Positions 1 to 9,157 of a stretch of 64,000 nt of DNA are shown here, in pieces. Position numbers and translations under genes: made by a program. The stretch comes from Chrysoperla carnea (taxonomy: Eukaryota > Arthropoda > Insecta > Neuroptera > Chrysopidae): positions 32,193,501 through 32,257,500 of the forward strand of contig NC_058341.1 in the NCBI RefSeq assembly GCF_905475395.1, in the 5' to 3' direction. A model generated the notes under the pieces. That model was not told where the DNA came from, ran no database searches, and saw only the letters and a list, made by a program, of their open reading frames with translations. Each line of letters begins with the position of its first letter. The stretch's first letter is position 1.

Positions 1-1009
1 TTTTATTTTATTTTTTTTCAAAACATAATTTAAATCACACAATTTAAAGACTAATAACCGTAGTAAGAATTTAATTAATTTTCGAGGCCGTCTCTTCATT
101 GTTACATTCAAGAGGAATTTTCCGATGACTTGTTTACATTAGAATAGTAATAGTAATCATAATTAGTGCTGTATACAGTACACCTTATTTTTAACCAACA
201 ATGTTTATTATTTATATTGTTCCTAGACTCTTTAAATTCTAGTTGAATTTCGGATATTTGTTGTTTAAAGTAAGGTAGGGATGAGGTAGATTTTGCACCT
301 GAGAACGATAGCGCTAATTAACGCTGGATGCGCGCTAGTAAAGCAACTGAATCTCCACCTGTTAAATTAAAATTACATTATTTAATTATAAAATTAAATG
401 ATCTTAAAATTACAGTCAGAGTAAAATTTTTTTATATATTGAGATAATTTCTGGCACCGTGTTAGGATTGTCCGGCATTTATAATCTATACAGGGTGATT
501 TTTTTAACCGGACATATGCGTGAAACTCGTAAAATAAGTTTATTCTAGGAAAATGTATAAAAAAAAATGTTAATTTCAAAGGCTCACACCTTATACGGGT
601 ATTGAATTGAATATTTCCTTTTCTTTTGAAATTTTCCGGTTCAATTATTATTTGAATTAAAAAAAGTTTTTCTTTATAAAAGCGCTGACATTTTTTGATT
701 GAAACAGTTTTTTGTAAACCAAATAGTTTCAAAACCTAGGTCAAGTTTAATGTCTGTGAGGATGTGCGCCTAAATGCACTCCTCATTTCAATAAGAAAAA
801 AACCCATCTTGAAATAAACTTATTCGTGATGTTATGGAATATACGATTTTAAAAGTACTAAGTCTCTTTGCCCATGTGTGGTTATTATTATTTGTTTGTT
901 TATTATTATAATTTATCGCTAAATAATCAAGAAATATCATTAATTAAATATTCAAGAAAAATTTCAATGTCAAACATGAGAAAAATATTTATATATATTT
1001 ATAAGATTT

Positions 1010-1470
1010 ACTAGCGGCCCCGACGGACGTTGTCCCGTAAAAACGTAACTCCAATTCATGAATACCTATACTACGTTTAGCCTGTCCGCTAAACCCATCC
1101 CGCTAAACCCCAATTTAACTCCTATTTATTGGAGTGGCCTGACCTTCGACCTTTGGCCTGACCTTTGATAGTAGAGCTCGCTGCGCTCGCATATGGCTCT
1201 AATAAATGCCTATTGACAATACCTGAATACTATTAAAAATACTTAGTACACATAGTATACATAATGTGATATGATTTATATGCGCTCCCACCATTTAATG
1301 AAATTTCATTTTTTTGGTACGGAGCCCTCAAAAACAGTTGTACTGGACCAAATTGTAAATCTAAACCATTCTCGAATCTCCACGAACACACACAAAAAAT
1401 TTCATCAAAATCGGTCCAGCCGTCTAGGAGGAGTTCAATTACATACACACGCACACAAGAAATATATATA
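1010..1470 (+). repeat. Insect non-LTR retroelement/SINE-like unit
   Basis: The unit starts with ACTAGCGGCCCCGACGGACG and ends with a stretch reading AAAATCGGTCCAGCCGTCTA, then an ACACACGCACA tract and a TATATATATTAAGATT tail. Tails of this kind, where a sentence-like conserved block is followed by CA and TA repeats, are common at the 3' ends of insect non-LTR elements and their derivatives. TAAGATT occurs on both sides (about 1002-1008 and 1472-1478) and may be a target duplication. It carries no usable coding region. Family name is not certain. Confidence 0.5.
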
Positions 1471-1892
1471 TTAAGATTATGAAGATGTCTTCATCCTTAT
1501 TAAAATACAATAGTGAGAAAATTTTTATACATTAATTTAATACGTACATGAATCTGTTGACGATATTTATTTATTTATAACAAATTAACATTTTTAATTT
1601 TTAATTGCGGATTGCACGAACATTTTATTCATTGTTTATAATATTGAAACAGAAATAAAAAAAAACAAAAAAAAAATTGAAATACTTTCGTAATTATACA
1701 TTTTTTTCCGTGACCTACAGAATTGTAAAATAAATCAATATATAAAAAAAACGTTTGTTGTAAAAAATAAAACAGAAAATTTAAATACTATAAACTAATA
1801 TATATATATGATTTTTATAATTTTATTTAATTTGCATTTTTTTAAATATAATTTGTAATAAAAGATTCGCACGGTAACGTCATAGAATTTAA

Positions 1893-2412
1893 ACATAAAC
1901 AAGTGAAAACAAACAATTGATTGAGTTACTTGTTGAAATACCATGTATGGTCAGTGATGATTACTCTGTCACATTACACATACATACATGTCACATTTAA
2001 CTGATATACCCTTATAATACAAACTATACAATTTGCGCATAGTTTGCACTCTCACGGGTAAACAGTGATGTTTACGAAAAAATGTTTCAAACAAAAGTTG
2101 TTTATTTTTTTATAAGGAACATTATGTACATTTAAACTTTTGTTAACCTATTTTGCTCATTTACGAACTCGAAATCCTTTTTTACGTCCTCAGCACGCTT
2201 TAAAAATTTCAGTTGATATATATTTTGAGTAATCGTGATGACAGACGGACAGAAAGACGACAGACAGGCAGACAGACAACCGGAAATTGACTAATTAGGT
2301 GATTTTATGAACACCTATACCAAAATTTTGTTCATAGCATCAATATTTTTAAGCGTTACAAACTTGAGACTAAACTTAGTATACCTTTGTATATTTCATA
2401 TACATGGTATAA
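1893..2412 (+). repeat. Dispersed repeat R1, copy A
   Basis: This copy matches stretches at 54104-54990 (+), 56506-56865 (-) and 57560-57715 (+). Shared landmarks in order are AAACAAACAATTGATTGAGT, AATACCATGTA, AAACAAAAGTTGTT, CATTTAAACTTTTGTT, a (GACA)n-like tract at 2240-2280, AATTAGGTGATTTTATGAAC and a terminal CATATACATGGTAT. The inner ATACCATGTAT and the terminal ATACATGGTAT are inverted relative to each other, suggesting short terminal inverted repeats. No coding capacity is seen, so it is probably a non-autonomous DNA element or a decayed fragment of a larger one. Confidence 0.6.
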
Positions 2413-3267
2413 CGAAGACATTGGATACAATCCTTGAGATGAATCTCTTAAATCGATTTAATAACTTCGGCTTAAGTTAGAGCAGTTTTCAAGCCCTTTT
2501 CGATTATTTCGAAAGACCATTTTGATTATTTCAGCGACCACAATATTATTGAATAATAAAATATTACTATAAAAAGTCATTAAATATCATTTGCAATAGA
2601 AAAGTATCCGACTTGCGCCAATCAATGCCACATTCGACTTGGCCTTGAATTGTTTTAAAAATTTGGTAAATCCTTAGGCTAAGATTATTGTCCAAAGTCT
2701 CACACATAGTGCTCAGCTGTTGGCATTTAAGTCTTAGCCTTAGTAGATATTGAAGAGTATAATAATAAGGAAACACAAAATGGACAACGGTTTAAATAAA
2801 ACAACCGATTATACTACTTAGTTTAAATAAAGAATGGCGTTGGCGTGTGAATGGCAAAGGTGAATTTTCAAATATGTATAATTTCTTTTGAAAATACATT
2901 TTCAAAATTTTTTTTCTGTTTTGTGGTTATACCGAAATAAAAATTTAGAAATATTATTCCTTTATTATCAGAAGTGGACTTTTTTTCACCCTTACGCCAA
3001 CGGTTGACTATCGTCCTTTTCTTTCTGTAATATACAAATATTATTATTCGTATATATAAATATTATTCGATAGGATATACTTCAAAGTTGGTTTCATACA
3101 AAATGCAAAATTTATTTCGCGTCTAAGGGTAGAAAAATAGGGAATGTATAAGAGAAGAATGTACTAAAATGTATATATAAAATGAAAATTTCTGGCAAAA
3201 AATAGAACAGAATAGAAAAAAAGAACTGAAAAATACTCAAGAAAGTAAAATATAAAGTTAAAGAACC

Positions 3268-3312
3268 GACTCCAATCAATAATTTCTTGTGAGCAATTAC
3301 GCTTTTTAAAGT
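3268..3312 (+). repeat. Fragment of inverted-repeat family also at 62668-62812
   Basis: The stretch around ACTCCAATCAATAATTTC followed by TTGTGAGCAATTACGCTTT closely matches the left arm of the foldback unit at 62668-62812. It is a solitary arm without its partner. Confidence 0.5.
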
Positions 3313-3879
3313 GGGTACTTTAAAATTATTTTTTACATTTTTCGCTGGTTCGATTTTATTCAAAAATTATTAATTTAATTCAATAATATTATACTTATTA
3401 AATGACTATTAAAATGGTAATACCACTCTACTCAACTACAAAAACTGTCATGGTTAGAGGTATACGACTATAAGAAGTTTACAATGAGTATGCCTTGGAT
3501 CAAGTATTTTACTATAAATTGCTGGGAATTTTTTTTAAATAAAAAATTACTAAGAATTATTTTACTTATTGGAAATATTATGTGTTATTTATTTATTAAT
3601 TCTAATAATAACACCAGTAATATGGTAAATTTCATATAAATGGAACATTATTCGTTTTTAAAAATTATGAATAAAATTTATTTAACGGTTTTAATTTCTG
3701 AAACTTTAGTAATTCTTGAAATTTTTAATCGTGGCAAACATTAGTGTAATGATAAAATGTACAAAAGTAGGTCGTTGTATTTTTTTCAAAAAAGAAGAAT
3801 TAAAAAATATTAGATTACAAGGAAAAATAATTTTTTTATAACAGTCTTAATCTATCGTATAGTGAAAAGTTTCGATCAT

Positions 3880-3975
3880 ACCTTACCGTGTAATTTTATT
3901 TGAAAAAACTGTTCAAAAATGTTAACATTTGTTAACAGTCTTACGAGAAAGCAACACCCTACCAACTTTTTCTGA
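3880..3975 (+). repeat. Dispersed repeat, inverse copy at 55785-55870
   Basis: The block reading TTCAAAAATGTTAACATTTG, then TTAACAGTC, TACGAGAAAGCAACA and CCTAC, recurs on the opposite strand at 55785-55870 with a few substitutions. The preceding TACCGTGTAA is shared as well. Nothing suggests coding. Confidence 0.5.
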
Positions 3976-5104
3976 ATTAGACCACCTGTTATCAATGAGA
4001 TGGAGTGAAAATAAGACTAAAAATTAGTTTTTCGAAATATTCTGGTCTTTTCCCTAAAATACATACTTTACAGTGAAATTTATTTGAAAAATAAATAATA
4101 AACTGAAAAAAAATACTAGCAGGAAAATCTTAAGGCAGCAAGTAAATACTTTGATTTAAGACATTATTTTCTTGCTATACTTATATTATTGAATTAAGGA
4201 AATTCATCAATTAATCAACAGCAATCAATAGAGTCAATAGGTGTGAGCCACCCTGCAAAGTCCCATATTTTTATCAAAACATTAATTTTGTACCAAATGG
4301 GTATTATAAAAATAAACTTAAAGATGTTCATTCCATTTTTCGTAATCTGTTAGAGTAAATTAAATTTATTATAAATAATGATTGGTAGCGAAACCGAGTT
4401 AACGTACAACCATGAATTATTGTGATTATCTTCTCTGTAAACAAAGGTATATTGTATATGCATACATCCGTATACATTTTACAATTCACATGAGAAATGG
4501 ATATTCCACACAGATATATTTTCCAACGGATTCCAGCTGTTAAAAAAGCTTAAAGTTATTATTACGAAAGATATTTTCAGGGAATCTCATTATTTTTGCT
4601 TGGGAGTATTATATTCCGATTTTAAAAAAATTGGCACAGAAAATCTGCAGCTTACCCCTCTTCTTCCTCTAATAAACGTATCATATTTGAAATAATTTTC
4701 GTTGATAGTCTTGAGTACTACTACCCAAGAAATGAACAACGACCTACAGTTATTTCTTGATAACTTTATTTAAAAAAACCAAATGATTGAACATTAATTA
4801 GTTTTATTTTCATGTGTTCATCTCTTAAGGTTATCTTTTCACCTGATGAATATAAAATTTATTTAAGAGTTTTAACTTCCATTATTATGCTCGTATTTAA
4901 TAAATATGAAGAATCTTTCGATAAAATAATATTAAATATTTTTCGGAAACAAAAAGTCGTACACTATTTAAATAAACATAATTGGCTGAGTTGGTAAGAT
5001 TTGCTTGGAATTGAAGAGATTTAAAAAATAAAAGCTGATTGATTTTATAATTCATAAATTAAATAAAATAAACATAATTTTATAAATAAAATAGAAAAAT
5101 TTTT

Positions 5105-5285
5105 CCCGGTACGGAACCCTAAACACGCACTTGAAACATATCTAAGAAAATTTTCAATTAAATTACCTTTCAAACGAAACAAAATTGGCTGATCCGTTTA
5201 GCACTACGGTCCCAAAGACAGATAGACAGACAGACACACACATAGCGGTCAAACATATAACACCCCTTTTTTTAGTTCGGGGGTT
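5105..5285 (+). repeat. Dispersed repeat with GACA tract
   Basis: The unit begins CCCGGTACGGAACCCTAAAC, runs through a GACAGATAGACAGACAGACA microsatellite and ends ATAACACCCCTTTTTTTAG then TTCGGGGGTT. An apparent diverged fragment lies in opposite orientation at 17470-17545 downstream of the second phospholipase gene. Similar tails are known from insect non-LTR elements; the exact family is not assigned. Confidence 0.5.
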
Positions 5286-5643
5286 AAAAATACAAAGCTT
5301 TGGACTTTTAGGACGGTGCTCTGAGTACCAATTAACTAATACGTTTCATATAATAAGAATCAAAAAGAAAAATTTATTAGTGATTAATCATAAAGATATA
5401 AATTATTAATTGAAATTCTTTGTTTGTTTCTGTTTCATTAGTCATTACGGCTATCTCATAAATAAAAAGCTCTGAATAAATTGACTATGCAAATTTAGAG
5501 TCCCACTCATAAATTAGTTTTTATATTATAAACATTTTTTATATAAAAAATAGAAATAATAATAAACACGCACGAATTATTAGATAATCTATACAGTCTG
5601 TGTAAAAGATCATTAGGTGGCTATTATAATACCACAACAATTT

Positions 5644-6190
5644 TGGAACTATTGGAACTATGTACCTTATCGTCCGTTATTCTTCTGATTTGTTAGCTGG
5701 TTGGGAAGTAAAACCCAAAAAAGGGGAACAAAAAAAAAGTCACCAAAACCGACCATTTTCCTCTAGTTAACCCTTTAATCTAAAACTTTTTCTATCGATT
5801 CAACTTGCCATAAATTTTGAGAAAATGCAAAAATATTTTTATAATTTGTCAATTTCTATTTTTGTCAAAATTGTATGTTTTATCATTTAAAGTTAAAGAT
5901 AACAGAAATAATTTTAAATACAAAGCAATTTTTATATTAGGTATGTCATAAAAAATATCCTGATCAAGGCAAACGTAATGTACGCACATATTGAGTTGAC
6001 TACTAAAGCAGAAGTGAGTCTGTTTGAAACTAATATTACAATTAATTCATACAGTAAAAACTAAAAGTAGCTATAAAATTAAACTCTTTAAAGAATCAAA
6101 CAAGTATTGGACATCTAAAATAAAAACCTTAAATTTTCAGAAAAATTTCTTCTTAAAAAAAGTAAGCGCTACATTTATAATATACAAAGG
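5644..6190 (+). repeat. Dispersed repeat R2, longer copy
   Basis: This copy aligns with 52751-53142. Shared blocks include GAACTATTGGAA, TTGGGAGGTAAA/TTGGGAAGTAAA, TCGATTCAACTTGCCAT, TTTTGAGAAAATGCAAAAAT, AACTAATATTACAATTAATT and TAAGCGCTACATTT. This copy carries about 150 bp more internal sequence than the other. It is non-coding. Confidence 0.6.
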
Positions 6191-6540
6191 TCCAAGGGGA
6201 CACATCTCGTTCTTTTTTTTAAATATAGCGTCTACAGGTGTAGAAACAATCTGCGGGCTTTCACAACTTGGCGAGTATATACGGGAGCATGTTGGTATGC
6301 TCGGCAACATGTTGCGAACCAATGTGTGTTCAAGCGAGATTTGTCAGAGCTTATTGTAGTGTTGGTAATGTATGATGATATACATATCTCATGTTCATGG
6401 TCGATTGAGGCGAAGTCGAGGGTTGCAAACATGAGATCTGAGATCTCGCTGGAGATGGCAAGTGGAAACTTCGTTTACAATAGCGGGACGAAAGTTGACA
6501 CTTTCCGCTCGGAGAGCAAAAAATTTTATTAATACACATA
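6190..6540. other. Locally GC-richer segment, unexplained
   Basis: Composition changes abruptly here compared with flanks, with frequent CG dinucleotides. The segment directly follows repeat R2 but is absent from the other R2 copy at 52751-53142. Open frames exist on both strands (for example 6326-6532 + and 6232-6432 -), but none resembles a known family and they overlap, so I do not call a gene. It could be an inserted element, a decayed exon or a GC-rich regulatory island. Confidence 0.4.
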
Positions 6541-7482
6541 TATGTCTATCTGTCTCGATGTTTGTTGTTTACTGTACTCTATTAAATAATTAATGGAAAT
6601 GACTTCCTATTTTTGTTTGTAATAGTTGCGCAATCCGACACAAATACAACGCTAGACAAAATATACTAGTGATTGATTAATAACGTGTGGCAGATAGTTA
6701 TAATATTTATTTATACCAGCCAAATTGACAATTTGGTCATGTGTTTTTGTAGATTTGCTCGTTGGGCTGATCAGTCAATGTATGGGAAACTCTGGTAAGT
6801 CCGTAAACATGATTCGTCAAGTGAATGGTATATACATAACAATTACATTGCTTTGAAAAACGCAAAAATTATTTTCCAATACAATTTAAAGAAGCTGTCG
6901 AATGATATTTCACGAATCTAGAATTGTATCTATGATTGTATGTATTGCGTGCGTGATTGTGCAAAGGAATGTAAGCAATAATAGTAAATTATTTCTAGGT
7001 TAACAATTTCGTTTTATTATGAATTGTGAATGCTATCGCTAAAATAAATTAATATGATAAAAATTTTTCCATTGTTATGGTTCATCTCTCATTCATTTTG
7101 TTTACAAGGATTACAATAGTAGGTACACTTTTCGAAGAAATATTATTTACTCTCCGTAAAATATATCTGTATTTTTACTGATTTTTGTGATTTTTATCGA
7201 TCAGCAGATAGCTGTTTCTCTTTTTTAACGATATGTGATATGTTCAATGAAACGGTGAGTGTAGTGTAAAATTAGAGATAGTGACAACATACTTGTTGTC
7301 ATTATATGTGTGTATTTAAGATATGCACCAATAAGAACAATATACAATAAATTGCCTCGAGTTAGAAAAAATATCAATTCAAATTTCGAGCTAAATGCAT
7401 TACCTATAGCGTCGACGCCCAGAAGTGCGAAACAAAACTCTCTCTTAGTTTACTTACAACTACAAGTAAGATTTTTGAGGGC

Positions 7483-8479
7483 CAGGGGCGTAGCTACCGC
7501 CGTATTTGCCGTATCAATTATACGGGGCCCCCGGGCCACGGGGGCCCCCAAAGTGTGTAAGGAAAAAGAATAAAAACTTTCTAATTTATTTTATTTTACA
7601 AATGACAAAATTCTATAAAGCAATTCCTTTAAATGAATCCAAAGATTTAGCAAAAAAGTGGGGGGTAACAACTGTTTTTAAAAACAGTAGGCGAAAGATA
7701 ACGAAGCGTTTTTTTGATGAGTTATCACAAGATGAGAGAATTTCCGACCCGGAATCCTATTTCAAAGTCAATGTATACTATTGCTGTTTAGATATATTAA
7801 TTTCTCAAACTAAAGAAAGATTTCAGAGCCTTTGCAACCTGAGTAGTATATTCGAAATATTACAACCGGAGAAACTCCTATCTTCTTCAAGCGAAGAGAT
7901 ATTAAACGCTTCCGGAAAACTGTCTGCTAAATACAGTAAAGACATCTCACTTAATCTTTGTGACCAATTAAAAGCTCTAAAAACATGCTTAAATTCTGAA
8001 ATTAAAAAAATTTATTCCATTAAAGAACTCATTGAATTATTGCTAGTAAAATTCAATAGTCTTGCATCCAATTTTCCCGAGGTACTCACAGCATGCTTTT
8101 TATTCTTGACCCTTCCAGTTACAACCGCAACGGCAGAAAGAAGTTTTTCAAAATTAAAACTAATAAAAAATTACTTAAGAACTTCGATGGGACAAGAACG
8201 GCTGTCAGACATCTCACTATTGTCCATAGAGGCAGAAACTTTAGAAAAACTAAAATCATCATCAGCCATAAATGATTTAATAAATCAGTTTGCCGATAAA
8301 AAGGCAAGGAGAGTGAATATTTAAAATTCGATTTTTATTTGTAAAATGGGTAAATTATGTGATAAATAAATATTACTTCTCACAATATTTTTTTTCTTTT
8401 GTGAAAAATCTTTACCTCCATATAAGGGCCTCCAAAAAAATTTTTATACGGGGCCCCGACAAGGCACGCTACGCCACTG
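7483..8479 (+). mobile_element. Deleted hAT DNA transposon with intact ends
   Basis: The left end CAGGGGCGTAGC (7483-7494) and the right end, which reads CAGTGGCGTAGC on the opposite strand (8468-8479), form terminal inverted repeats matching at 11 of 12 positions. Both ends are followed inside by a GGGGCCCC block. The element is flanked by an exact 8-bp duplication, TTGAGGGC, at 7475-7482 and 8480-8487, which is the hallmark of hAT insertion. At 997 bp it is far shorter than an autonomous hAT element, and it keeps only the transposase C-terminal portion. Its intact ends and duplication suggest a fairly recent insertion. Confidence 0.93.
7602..8324 (+). pseudogene. hAT transposase C-terminal remnant (240 codons)
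   Basis: The open frame from the ATG at 7602 to the TAA at 8322-8324 encodes the last third of a hAT-family transposase. The early block PESYFKVNVYYCCLD matches the region found just before the dimerisation domain in ZMYM/BED-type hAT proteins. The late block TATAERSFSKLKLIKNYLR (about residues 182-200) is the hAT C-terminal dimerisation signature. The BED zinc finger and the front part of the DDE catalytic core are missing, so the product cannot transpose the element alone. The frame stays open without stops, which fits recent internal deletion rather than long decay. The frame is also open upstream to 7506, but only through the GC-rich end of the element, so 7602 is the likeliest start if it is translated at all. 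Confidence 0.85.
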
Positions 8480-8748
8480 TTGAGGGCCAATAGGGGTGTA
8501 AAAGCTTCTTTCGATATGTTATAGAGAATGAATTTAGCACAACTTCACAATAACAGGATTTTTTTTTCTTCGAAAACTGTTGTATGATTATATATTTGTT
8601 AGCAAAATAATTGTTTCAATATAAGGATGAATTTTTGTTGACTTCAAGTTGAGACATAGTTATTTAAGAGTGGCTATTTAAGAGTGGATATTTTTCTATT
8701 TTTACGTGACGTCAAAAAACAAACGATTGCGTCATCTACACTGTCTAT

Positions 8749-8802
8749 ACATGGTATTTCAACAACTAACTCAGTCAATTGTTTGTTTTCACTTGTTTTT
8801 CT
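8749..8802 (-). repeat. Terminal fragment of dispersed repeat R1
   Basis: Read on the - strand this contains AAGTGAAAACAAACAATTGA and, further on, GTTGAAATACCATGTATAGA, matching the left end of R1 at 1893-1955 and 54104-54155. Another copy of the same end is at 53541-53585. Confidence 0.55.
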
Positions 8803-8900
8803 TATGCATTATTTTCGTCATGGTAGATGTAGAAAATAATGAATTATAATGATACAAATAGTGCACAAGACCTTTGACAAAATTTCCACTATTTAAGACA

Positions 8901-9015
8901 GAAGTAGTTTGATGTAATTCTAGAACTCGTTTACTCTCATTATCCTTGAAAGACGGAAAATAAGACAATTATATTTTTACAAGTATAAAAATAAATAAAT
9001 ATTTTGAGTAATTTG
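8901..9015 (+). promoter_or_regulatory. Core promoter of phospholipase copy 1 with conserved block
   Basis: GAAGTAGTTTGATGT (8901-8915) is followed by TTTACTCTCATTATCCTTGA, ATAAGACAA and a TATAAAA box at 8984-8990, about 170 bases before the ATG at 9158. The same ordered motifs precede copies 2 and 3, so the block was duplicated with the genes and has been kept. The 9090-9157 interval would be the 5' UTR. Confidence 0.6.
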
Positions 9016-9157
9016 TATTTAAATATCCAGTTGATGGGTGTTGAATGCTGATTGTCTGCCACTCTGCTAAAGTTGTTTATAATAATTAAACTTGTTTGAA
9101 AAAAAAACTACTATTTTAATTGTTTGTTCATTGGTGCAATAATAAAAATTTGTAAAA

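Larger units (their letters stand above)
1..7482. other. Intergenic AT-rich stretch with dispersed repeats, no gene seen
   Basis: No spliced or unspliced gene could be supported here. Open frames are short, use rare-looking composition and change frame at repeats. The stretch holds a retroelement-like unit (1010-1470), one copy each of several dispersed repeat families (1893-2412, 3268-3312, 3880-3975, 5105-5285, 5644-6190) and a locally GC-richer block (6190-6540). A fragment near 489-520 begins with ACAGGGTGATTTTTTTAACC, which resembles a transposon terminus, but I found no partner end. Confidence 0.7.

Noticed and set aside
2240-2280. GACA-type short repeats as a CRISPR-like array (also 5215-5245 and 56636-56660)
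   Set aside because: These are microsatellite tracts within dispersed eukaryotic repeats, with no spacers of even length.
6024-6359. 111-codon frame on the + strand
   Set aside because: The first half is repeat R2, which lacks an equivalent frame in its other copy, and no domain is seen.
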